Assembly (NCBI GenBank): GCA_002683825.1
Contig: NYUD01000016.1
Coordinates: 90,284 to 154,283 of the forward strand
Source of the DNA: Planctomycetota bacterium
GTDB taxonomy: Bacteria > Planctomycetota > UBA1135 > GCA-002686595
DNA length: 64,000 nt
Reading direction: 5' to 3'
This document shows, piece by piece, positions 16,355 to 23,947 of the stretch. The position numbers and the translations under genes are program-made. The first letter of the stretch is position 1, and the number at the start of each line of letters is the position of its first letter. The notes under the pieces are model-generated. The model made no database searches. It was not told the origin of the DNA and saw nothing but the letters and a program-made list of their open reading frames with translations.

Positions 16355-17905
16355 ATGTTGGGCCGGGTGGAAACCTCCGCTACGCCCTCGTCCTCGGAAA
16401 TCCGGCGCAACCGTCGGGTCGCGGCGTTTCTTGTCCTCGCCTGCGGGCTTTGCCTGTTCGTCTGGGTGCATCCCTGGTACGACCCGACCAACGACGGGTC
16501 GATGTACATCGCCACCGCCCGATCGCTCGTCGCCGGCGAGGGCTATACCTATCTCGGGGAGTCGTTCCGCATCCGGCCGCCCGGGTTCTCCCTTCTGCTG
16601 GCACCACTGATCGCGCTTGCGGGCACGAACTTCCTGGCGATCAACGTGTTCGTGAGCCTCTTCGGAGTTCTCGCCATTGTGGCGCTGTTCTTTTTCTGCG
16701 CGCCGCGACTCGGAACCTGGCTGGCGCTTCTGGTGGCGCTCGTGGTGTGGATCAACCCGGGCTTTCAGAGGCTCTGCAATCAGGTGATGAGCGACGTGCC
16801 GGGAATCGCGTCGGTGCTCCTCGCTCTCCTGGCCGAGCGCAGGCTTCAAAGGCGGCCCCTGTTCGCCGAGGGCGGTTGGAAACGACAGCTCCTCTTCGGG
16901 GCTGCGGTCGCGTTGGCGGGCCACGTGCGAACCTCGGTTTTTCTCCTGCTGCCGGCGATCCTCGCGGCGCGCTGCCTCGGGCGTTTCACGAGGAACGGAG
17001 AAGGGGAGCCGTGGCGTCCCTGGGTCCTGGGCAACGTTCTTTTTGTTCTGGGTGCGATCGCTCTCATCGCGCCCTGGAGCGTGCGTAACGCCTGGCAGGC
17101 TCCGGAAGGGCCGGCGGACCAGACCAGGCTGTACGACTACTCCAGCGGAATGTGGCATCGGGACATGGGCGACCCGAACTCGGAGCGACTCTCGTTGGCC
17201 GAAATCGGGGCCCGCTTCCCCGAACGCGCGGTTCAGATCGGCGCCAGTCTGGGGAGTCGCCTGGTTCGAAACGAGAGAAGCGCGGGGGCCAATGCCTGGG
17301 CCGTTTTCTTCATCGTGTGCACGGCCATGATTCTGGTCCGCCGGAGAGAGGCGGCGGAGCTCTATGTCCTTGCGAACCTGGTCGTCGTCGCCTTCTACTT
17401 CGGATTCGCGTCGCGCTTGATGCTGCCCTGCTGGATCTTCGCACTGCCTGCGACGGTTGAGGTTCTACGGGGAACCGTACGCATCTTTCTGCGTCCGGGA
17501 CTCACCGACGCCGTGGTGGCCCTTGCACTGGTCGTCTTCGCGGTGCGGGATGCCCATCCCCGGCGCGGATGGGAGAACATCGAGAATCTGCACAGGGCAT
17601 ACGTCAGCGTCGCGGAGGAGATCGAACAGCGGGCTCCCGAGGGGAAGCTGGGTGCCTATCGGGCCTGGCATCTGGCCGCCCATCTGGACCGTGACGTATA
17701 CGGCTTCGAGCAGGTCCAGCGCCGCGCCGGAGAGCCGAACGCCTGCGAGGAGATCATCGACAAGTACGGTGTCGAGACGGTCGTTCTGCTACCCCTCGGG
17801 TTGCCCTCGCTCTTGCTGCCCGAGTACACGCGCCTGGAAACCTATCTCGAGAATCGTTACGGAGCGGTGCCCGGCCCCCTCAAGCTGGTGCGTGTGCGCC
17901 CGTAG
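16355..17905 (+). CDS. GT39/ArnT-like membrane glycosyltransferase
   Basis: This 516-residue polytopic membrane protein has the first-loop pattern of GT39-type enzymes: an acidic motif after the first helix (DPTNDGSMYIATARSLVAGE) followed by FRIRPPGFSLLLAP and a long series of hydrophobic helices. Members move a sugar, or a modified sugar, from polyprenyl phosphate to protein, lipid A or other surface acceptors. The soluble C-terminus (about 410-516) is short. The gene begins 30 bases after the sigma-fusion gene and has no recognisable Shine-Dalgarno sequence, so it may be co-transcribed with it. The acceptor cannot be deduced. Confidence 0.75.
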   Translation: MLGRVETSATPSSSEIRRNRRVAAFLVLACGLCLFVWVHPWYDPTNDGSMYIATARSLVAGEGYTYLGESFRIRPPGFSLLLAPLIALAGTNFLAINVFVSLFGVLAIVALFFFCAPRLGTWLALLVALVVWINPGFQRLCNQVMSDVPGIASVLLALLAERRLQRRPLFAEGGWKRQLLFGAAVALAGHVRTSVFLLLPAILAARCLGRFTRNGEGEPWRPWVLGNVLFVLGAIALIAPWSVRNAWQAPEGPADQTRLYDYSSGMWHRDMGDPNSERLSLAEIGARFPERAVQIGASLGSRLVRNERSAGANAWAVFFIVCTAMILVRRREAAELYVLANLVVVAFYFGFASRLMLPCWIFALPATVEVLRGTVRIFLRPGLTDAVVALALVVFAVRDAHPRRGWENIENLHRAYVSVAEEIEQRAPEGKLGAYRAWHLAAHLDRDVYGFEQVQRRAGEPNACEEIIDKYGVETVVLLPLGLPSLLLPEYTRLETYLENRYGAVPGPLKLVRVRP

Positions 17906-18037
17906 CTCGGAAGACGGGGATCCGGGCGGGGCGGGGCTGGGATGTCTTCAAACGCAACGGTGAACGTCGGCGGGATCGGGAACGCATTTCGCGCGTGAAC
18001 GAGAAAACCTTGCTGCCGCAAATAAGAGAACCGCAAA

Positions 18038-18058
18038 GCCCGCCGTGAATCCGCGGGC
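18038..18058. repeat. Short inverted repeat in the gap before 18114
   Basis: GCCCGC at 18038-18043 and GCGGGC at 18053-18058 form a six-base-pair stem with a nine-base loop downstream of the GT39-like gene. There is no following T-run, so a classical terminator is not supported. A run of ten G residues follows at 18074-18083. Confidence 0.3.
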
Positions 18059-18113
18059 CGGGGCCGCAGTGGCGGGGGGGGGGACGCAAAGACGGTTAGG
18101 ATCACAGTGTCCG

Positions 18114-19928
18114 ATGCTTGCCTTGCTGCGTTCCCGTTCCTTTCTCCCCGTGGCTGCCGGGGTCTCGGTGGTCGTTTTCCTCGGGATCTCCTGCTCCGGG
18201 GAATTCGCCGCCGTGCCGGAGCCGCAAGGTCCCCAGGATCCAACCGACCCCCCGCCGGATCCCGATCCCATGCTCGGATACGGGATGAACCCGAGCTTTC
18301 TCAACTGGACGGCGCGGTCGATCGTCTTTGCCGATGCGATGACCCGCTCCTCGGAGTTTTTGCTCTACCGCTCAGGCGGTCTGACGCCCGTACAGGCGCC
18401 GACGATTTCCCTGAGTGCATCACCCGCCCTCCTGGGTGCGGGCTGGCCGGATTTCACGGCCCTGCAACCGGGCGAAGGGGCCGGGGCCCTGATTTTCGGG
18501 GCCATGCAAGGCACGCTGCCCGACGGTCGCGTCGAGCCCTACGTTCTGACCTGGGAGGGAACGGGAGATTGTCGATTGATCGGTACGGGTGTCGAAGGCG
18601 AGGGCCGGCGTCTGGACCGCTTCGTCGAGGTATACGTCGACCCGACCGCGGAAGCGGGAAACGCCAACCTGGCCTGGGTCTGTGTGGCCTCCGACGCACA
18701 AGACCCAGTGCGCAACGTGCACGTCTGGCTCCCGGGCACGGAAGCGACGCGCCCGCTCTTCTGGGAGCCCTATGTGCAGAAGCTCGAGGCCATGAACCTC
18801 GGCGCCGGTCCCCATTCCTGGCGACCGTTGGATTGGAACCGGATCAATTCTTACGGCGCCACGGAGGCGACCGCCGCTTTTGAGTTTGACTTCGCCGGTC
18901 GCATCATGCCGTCGAGCCCCAGCCAGGGAACGCGGCGGGGGATGTGCGTCGAGTTTCAGGTCGCCCTGTGCAACCGCCTGGGCGCGGACCTTCACTTTCA
19001 ACTGCCGCATCGGGCCGGAATCTCGTCGTCCCAGTACGACATGTTCGTGCTCGATGTCCTGCGTCGGATCCGTTTTGGTTCACAGGCGGTCAGCGGGATC
19101 AACGGTGATCGAGCGTTCGCTCCGCTGGATTCTTCCCTGAACTTGACGATCGAGCTATCCAACGAGATCTGGAATGCGTCCAGCCCCTCGAATACATGGT
19201 TCCAGGATCGGGGCCGCGATCTGGGCGTGAGTCTCCACGAGGCCATCGCCCAGGAGCTCATGTACGTCTGGGACCTGGCGGACGCGGTCTTCACGGGGGG
19301 GGAGTCTGCGACCCTGCGACACTACATCGGTGGGTTCATTGCCAACCCGGGCTTTGTGCACGGCATCCTGAACGCCCTGGAGCCGGGCACGCGCGTAGAT
19401 GCGATCGGTCCGGCGGCCTACTTCTATCCGCCGACCGAGAGCGTCGACGGGTGGCTTTCAGGAGCGGTCGATGAGCACTGTCCCAATTGTCCCACCGTGG
19501 CGGAGGTCATTTCAGCGTCGTGCGAAACCATCGCTGCTCTGGAAACCTCGCTGGTGGCTCATCGGGGTGTCGCGGATGGCTATGTCAATCCGGATGGTAG
19601 CAGTCCGCGGCTCGAGCTCTATGAAGCCGGGCAGTCCTATCTTGCCGGGCTTTCTCCGTGGCGCGCGGCGGCCCAGGCGGCGCAGTCACATCCTGACTTG
19701 TACTACGCGTATGTGGATCACCTGATCCCGGCCCTCGTCGCCGCTCGGGTCGATCTCGTGCACTGGTACAGCTTCATGACCGAGCAAAATCCCGCGAGCG
19801 GCGTGTCTGTCGGGTTCGGGATCTGGGGGGGGATGGACGAGGAGCTGACGCTGCCGGTGCTCGAGCAGTATTTCGACGAAGGGTTGCCCAAGGCGGCGGC
19901 GGTCTATCGCGGGCCGCCGTTGCGGTGA
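18114..19928 (+). CDS. Exported clan GH-A-like glycoside hydrolase homologue, probable lipoprotein
   Basis: The 604-residue product is read from the ATG that gives a hydrophobic leader ending ...VVVFLGISCSG, a marginal lipoprotein signal with Cys27. The open frame extends upstream to 18045 but that part crosses a ten-G run and is not protein-like. A proline-rich linker (DPTDPPPDPDP) leads into a ~500-residue domain. The stretch LTIELSNEIWN has the Asn-Glu pair of the acid/base strand in clan GH-A TIM barrels, and LELYEAGQSYL about 250 residues later fits the nucleophile strand. Similar proteins in planctomycetes are often labelled cellulose-binding or hypothetical. The glycosidase role is inference from two motifs, and the substrate is unknown. 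Confidence 0.6.
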   Translation: MLALLRSRSFLPVAAGVSVVVFLGISCSGEFAAVPEPQGPQDPTDPPPDPDPMLGYGMNPSFLNWTARSIVFADAMTRSSEFLLYRSGGLTPVQAPTISLSASPALLGAGWPDFTALQPGEGAGALIFGAMQGTLPDGRVEPYVLTWEGTGDCRLIGTGVEGEGRRLDRFVEVYVDPTAEAGNANLAWVCVASDAQDPVRNVHVWLPGTEATRPLFWEPYVQKLEAMNLGAGPHSWRPLDWNRINSYGATEATAAFEFDFAGRIMPSSPSQGTRRGMCVEFQVALCNRLGADLHFQLPHRAGISSSQYDMFVLDVLRRIRFGSQAVSGINGDRAFAPLDSSLNLTIELSNEIWNASSPSNTWFQDRGRDLGVSLHEAIAQELMYVWDLADAVFTGGESATLRHYIGGFIANPGFVHGILNALEPGTRVDAIGPAAYFYPPTESVDGWLSGAVDEHCPNCPTVAEVISASCETIAALETSLVAHRGVADGYVNPDGSSPRLELYEAGQSYLAGLSPWRAAAQAAQSHPDLYYAYVDHLIPALVAARVDLVHWYSFMTEQNPASGVSVGFGIWGGMDEELTLPVLEQYFDEGLPKAAAVYRGPPLR

Positions 19929-19974
19929 TTTTTCCGGGATGGGGCGATGGTCAGTCCGTTGTCGGGTCGCTTCC

Positions 19975-20003
19975 AGGGGATGTGTTTCTTCACGTCCCCC
20001 TGC
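19975..20003. terminator. Strong hairpin between convergent genes
   Basis: CAGGGGATGTG at 19975-19985 pairs with CACGTCCCCCTG at 19992-20003 around a TTTCTT loop, with one bulge and one G-T pair. It sits in the 90-base gap between the convergent glycosidase-like and Nudix genes, the expected position for a bidirectional terminator. Neither side has a T-tract. Confidence 0.45.
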
Positions 20004-20018
20004 AACGCGCCCTCCCCT

Positions 20019-20618
20019 TCACTCGAAGGCGATCCGAAACAACCGTCGTACCGATTCATCCGTATCGATCGCCCGCAATTCATCCACCCCCACCCAGCGC
20101 AAGTCCAGCGACTCATCGCTCATGCGCAACTTCGCCCGGGGTGGAGCGTAAGCCAAGAACCGCGTATCCAGGTGCCAATGCTCCGGCTCCCCTTTGTGTG
20201 CGGGAATCCGATGCATGTCCAGATCGATCGGCCGCGGGTCGACTTCCAGATCCTCGACACCGCTTTCCTCGACCGCTTCCCGTAGCGCCACCGCCGCCAG
20301 ATTCCCATCCCCGTCACAGTGCCCACCGACTTGCAACCAGCGGCCCAGCTTGCGATGCAAGGTCAACAGGCCGCACTCGCCCTCGGCGCGGATCACCAGA
20401 GCCGAGGCGGTGAGGTGTCCCTCTTCGCACGTGCGTTGTAGAGCCTCGGGGTGGTCCATCAGGAACGAGAGCATCTGCACCCGCGTGCCGGCCTGCCCCA
20501 CGTCGGCGGGGATGTACTTGATCAGGGTTGAGCGCACGCTCTCCAGTTCGGGATCCGGAATGGAGCGTGCATCGTCGGCGCCGAAGAGGTGCGGTGCGCC
20601 CCAGTAGGAGCGGGACAT
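20019..20618 (-). CDS. Nudix hydrolase
   Basis: The 199-residue protein carries a full Nudix box: GHCDGDGNLAAVALREAVEE followed by SGV, matching Gx5Ex7REUxEExGU with the REAVEE metal-binding glutamates. The context LGRWLQVGGHCDGD resembles the ADP-ribose/NDP-sugar type of Nudix proteins often annotated as 8-oxo-dGTP phosphatase-like. The substrate is unresolved. It starts three bases after the ettA stop, so it is almost certainly co-transcribed with that gene. Confidence 0.85.
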   Translation of the reverse strand: MSRSYWGAPHLFGADDARSIPDPELESVRSTLIKYIPADVGQAGTRVQMLSFLMDHPEALQRTCEEGHLTASALVIRAEGECGLLTLHRKLGRWLQVGGHCDGDGNLAAVALREAVEESGVEDLEVDPRPIDLDMHRIPAHKGEPEHWHLDTRFLAYAPPRAKLRMSDESLDLRWVGVDELRAIDTDESVRRLFRIAFE

Positions 20619-20621
20619 GGA

Positions 20622-22298
20622 TCAGCCTCGGAACTTGCGGTAGCGACCGGCCTGAGAGTCCAGCGGGAAGTCGCTCTTCTCGCGCCATTCCTTGCGCCAC
20701 TCGACGTAGCTTTCAAACGTCCCGTAGTGGAAGTTGACGTAGCCGTCGCCCTCGAAGGCGAGGATGTGGGAGACGAGTCGGTTGAGGAACCAGCGGTCGT
20801 GGCTGACGACGATGGCCGATCCGGGGAACGTATCGATCGCATTCTCGAGGACCCGTAACGTGTCGAGATCCAGGTCGTTGGTCGGCTCGTCCAGAATGAC
20901 CACGTTGCCGCCGTGGCGTAGCATGCGGGCGAGTAGTACGCGGTTGCGCATTCCACCGGAACATTCGCCCAATTTTTTCTGCTGATCTTCCCCTCTGAAG
21001 TTGAAGCGGGCGGCGTAGGCGCGGCCCTCGAGGGTCGCGTTTCCGTACGGGATCAGGTCGTTGCCTTCGGTGATGTTCTCGTAGACGGTTTTTTCATCGT
21101 CGAGAATGGCGCGGGACTGATCGAGGTAGGTCAACTTGACCGTCGGGCCGATCTGGATCTCTCCGGAATCGGGCTCTTCCTGTCCGAGGATCATCCGCAT
21201 CAGGGTCGTCTTGCCCATCCCGTTGGCTCCGACCACGCCGAGAATGGCGCCCGGCGGCAGGTCGAAGCTCAGGCCACGAATCAGGACCCGGTCGCCGTAG
21301 CCCTTCGTGAGGTCGCGTACCTCGATGACCTTGTCTCCGAGGCGATCTCCAGGGGGTATCTGCAGTTCGATCGATTCGACGGCGTCCTCACGACGCTTTT
21401 CGACCATTTCCTTGTAACGCTGCAGGCGAGCCTTGTTGTGGGTGGCGCGGGCGGCGGGCGTGCGTCCCTTCCACTCCTTCTCTTTCTTGATGAGCCGGTC
21501 CGTTTTTGCATCCGCCTGGCGCTTGACGTCGAGTTCGCCCTGCTTCGCGTCGAGATAGTCGGAGTAGTTGCCCTTGTACGGCGTTCCTCTTCCGCGTTCG
21601 ATCTCGAGCATCCAGCCGACCACGTTGTCGAGAAAGTAGCGGTCGTGGGTGACCAGGATGACCGTGCCGTCGTAGTTGGCCAGGTGCTCTTCCAGCCAGG
21701 CCACGGTGTCGGCATCCAGGTGGTTGGTGGGCTCGTCCAGAAGCAGGAGATCGGGGTGGTCGATCAGGAGCTTGCACAGGGCCACGCGGCGTCGTTCACC
21801 ACCCGAGAGCACCTGCACTTCCGCCTCGTCCGGCGGCAGGCACAGGGCGGCCTTGGCCTGCTTCAACCAGCTGTCGATGTTCCAGATGTCCTTGCTGTCC
21901 ATCTCGTGCTGGAGGTGGTCGTACTCGGTGTTGAGCTTCTCCGCCTCGGCCCCCTCGGCGTCGCCCAAGAGGTTCATGACTTCGTAGTAGCGTGCCTCGA
22001 TCGCCCGCAGGTGTTCGATCGCTTCGTCGACGTTCTCGGCGACGGTCTTTTCCTCGTTCAGGGCCGGCTCCTGGGGCAGATAGCCGATGGTGAGGCCCGC
22101 CTTGGCTTTCGCCTCCCCTTCGAAGTTCTTGTCCTCGCCGGCGATGATGCGCAGTAGCGTCGACTTGCCGGCGCCGTTGGGACCGATCAGGCCGATCTTG
22201 GCGCCCTCCAGGAAGGAGAGGGTGATGCCCTTGAGGACCTCGCGCTGGCCGTAGTACTTCTTGAGGTCGATGAGGTGGAAGTTGATCTTCTCGGACAT
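20622..22298 (-). CDS. ettA: ABC-F translation factor EttA
   Basis: This 558-residue protein matches the usual EttA length (about 555). It has two ATPase domains without membrane segments. NBD1 has GPNGAGKSTLL, an arm-like helical insertion, LSGGERRRVALC and DEPTNHLD. An interdomain linker rich in Lys, Arg and Glu (KKEKEWKGRTPAARATHNKA) matches the P-site-tRNA interaction motif, including the RTPAAR block seen in EttA. NBD2 has GANGMGKTTLM in place of the usual GxNGAGKST, and the signature reads CSGGMRNRVLLA rather than LSGGxRxR, followed by DEPTNDLD. EttA gates entry into elongation according to the ADP/ATP ratio. The NBD2 changes are conservative enough for ATP binding but unusual. Confidence 0.92.
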   Translation of the reverse strand: MSEKINFHLIDLKKYYGQREVLKGITLSFLEGAKIGLIGPNGAGKSTLLRIIAGEDKNFEGEAKAKAGLTIGYLPQEPALNEEKTVAENVDEAIEHLRAIEARYYEVMNLLGDAEGAEAEKLNTEYDHLQHEMDSKDIWNIDSWLKQAKAALCLPPDEAEVQVLSGGERRRVALCKLLIDHPDLLLLDEPTNHLDADTVAWLEEHLANYDGTVILVTHDRYFLDNVVGWMLEIERGRGTPYKGNYSDYLDAKQGELDVKRQADAKTDRLIKKEKEWKGRTPAARATHNKARLQRYKEMVEKRREDAVESIELQIPPGDRLGDKVIEVRDLTKGYGDRVLIRGLSFDLPPGAILGVVGANGMGKTTLMRMILGQEEPDSGEIQIGPTVKLTYLDQSRAILDDEKTVYENITEGNDLIPYGNATLEGRAYAARFNFRGEDQQKKLGECSGGMRNRVLLARMLRHGGNVVILDEPTNDLDLDTLRVLENAIDTFPGSAIVVSHDRWFLNRLVSHILAFEGDGYVNFHYGTFESYVEWRKEWREKSDFPLDSQAGRYRKFRG

Positions 22299-22426
22299 GG
22301 GCGCGGAGGATAACGAGCGAGCGGGTGGCGCGCACTGCTCGCGGCGGTATCCTACGCGGCTCGCTCCCCCCCGGGGAGTCGAGTCCGATCCCCTCCGGCC
22401 CCCGGTCTTTGCGACCCCTCCTGCCC

Positions 22427-23947
22427 ATGGACTTCTTGAAAGAACTCGGTATCGAAGCCGAGAACTCCGGCGCCTACAACGGCGAGTGGCTCTCCTGCAC
22501 GGGTTCGCTTCTCGAGAGCAAGAACCCGGCGACGGGCGAGGTGATCGCCACCGTCCGCCAGGCCAGCGCGGACGAATACGAGGCCGTTTTGGAGGCCGCC
22601 CAGGCCGCCTTTCTCAAGTGGCGTAGCGTCCCCGCCCCGCAGCGCGGCGAGATCGTGCGCCGGATGGGGGAGGCGATGCGGGAGAAGAAGGATGCCCTGG
22701 GGCGCCTGATCACGCTCGAGATGGGCAAGATCCTCCAGGAGGGCTGGGGCGAGGTCCAGGAGGCGATCGACATCGCCGACTTCGCGGTCGGGCAGTCGCG
22801 CATGCTCTACGGCCTTTCCATGCACTCCGAACGGCCGGGGCACGCGATGCGCGAGCAGTGGCACCCCCTGGGGGCCGTCGGTGTCATCACCGCCTTCAAT
22901 TTCCCCATGGCCGTTTGGGCCTGGAACTCGATGCTGGCCCATGCCTGCGGGGACGCGGTCGTGTGGAAGCCCTCCAGCGAGACGCCCCTGTGCGCGATCG
23001 GTCTGACCCATGCGATCCGTCCGGTGCTCGAGGCCGAGGGGATGGGTGCGCTCGCCGCCCTGGTGATCGGTTCGGGGCGCGAGGTGGGTCAGCAGATGCT
23101 CGAGGACAGGCGCTTGCCGCTGGTGTCCTTCACCGGCTCCTGCGGCGTCGGCAAACGCGTCGCCTCCACGGTGGCCGGACGCTTCGGACGCTCGATTCTC
23201 GAGCTTGGCGGCAACAACGCGGTCGTTCTCATGGAGGACGCCGACCTCGACCTGGCCATCCCCTCGATCGTCTTCGGGGCCGTGGGAACCGCCGGTCAGC
23301 GCTGCACCTCGACGCGACGCATTCTCGTGCACGATTCGATCGCCGATGAGGTCGAAGGGCGGCTCCTTTCCGCCTACGAGCAGGTGCGCATCGGCAATCC
23401 CTCCGACGAGAAGACCCTCTGCGGCCCCTTGATCACGCGGGGAGCCGTGGACGACATGCAGAAGGCACTCGAGACCGTGAAGGCGGCGGGCGGTGAGGTG
23501 ATCTGTGGCGGCGAGGTGCTGGATCTCGGCGGCAACGAGAAGGCGGGCCATTTCGTCAAGCCCGCCCTCGTGCGTGCCCGGAACGAATGGAGCATCGTCC
23601 AGGACGAGACCTTCGCGCCGATCCTCTATCTGATTCGCGTCGAAAACGTGGACGATGCGATCGCCAAGCACAACGACGTTCCCCAGGGACTCTCCTCGGC
23701 GATGTTCACGCTCAACATGCGCAACGCCGAGCGCTTCCTGTCCGTCGGCGGCTCCGATTGCGGCATCGCCAACGTCAACATCGGAACCTCCGGCGCGGAG
23801 ATCGGCGGCGCCTTCGGCGGCGAGAAGGAAACCGGCGGAGGCCGCGAATCGGGGTCGGACGCCTGGAAGGCCTACATGCGTCGCCAGACGAACACCGTGA
23901 ACTGGTCGACGGACCTTCCCCTGGCCCAGGGCATCGAGTTCGGCTAG
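22427..23947 (+). CDS. ALDH7-type aldehyde dehydrogenase (alpha-aminoadipic semialdehyde dehydrogenase-like)
   Basis: The 506-residue enzyme starts at the ATG giving MDFLKELGIEAEN, which matches the family N-terminus. A longer open frame to 22325 is not conserved. It has ITAFNFPMAVWAWNSMLA for cofactor binding, the catalytic glutamate in ILELGGNNAV, and the catalytic cysteine in TAGQRCTSTRR. The C-terminal GGAFGGEKETGGGRESGSD and NTVNWS are specific to the ALDH7A1/AmaB group, which oxidises alpha-aminoadipic semialdehyde (piperideine-6-carboxylate) in lysine degradation. Divergent from ettA across 128 bases. Its stop overlaps the convergent lipoprotein gene's stop in a single CTAG. Confidence 0.85.
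   Translation: MDFLKELGIEAENSGAYNGEWLSCTGSLLESKNPATGEVIATVRQASADEYEAVLEAAQAAFLKWRSVPAPQRGEIVRRMGEAMREKKDALGRLITLEMGKILQEGWGEVQEAIDIADFAVGQSRMLYGLSMHSERPGHAMREQWHPLGAVGVITAFNFPMAVWAWNSMLAHACGDAVVWKPSSETPLCAIGLTHAIRPVLEAEGMGALAALVIGSGREVGQQMLEDRRLPLVSFTGSCGVGKRVASTVAGRFGRSILELGGNNAVVLMEDADLDLAIPSIVFGAVGTAGQRCTSTRRILVHDSIADEVEGRLLSAYEQVRIGNPSDEKTLCGPLITRGAVDDMQKALETVKAAGGEVICGGEVLDLGGNEKAGHFVKPALVRARNEWSIVQDETFAPILYLIRVENVDDAIAKHNDVPQGLSSAMFTLNMRNAERFLSVGGSDCGIANVNIGTSGAEIGGAFGGEKETGGGRESGSDAWKAYMRRQTNTVNWSTDLPLAQGIEFG

Noticed and set aside
22427-23947. The aldehyde dehydrogenase as BoxD (3,4-dehydroadipyl-CoA semialdehyde dehydrogenase)
   Set aside because: The C-terminal GGAFGGEKETGGGRESGSD and NTVNWS are ALDH7-specific, and the gene is 5 kb from boxB on the other strand.
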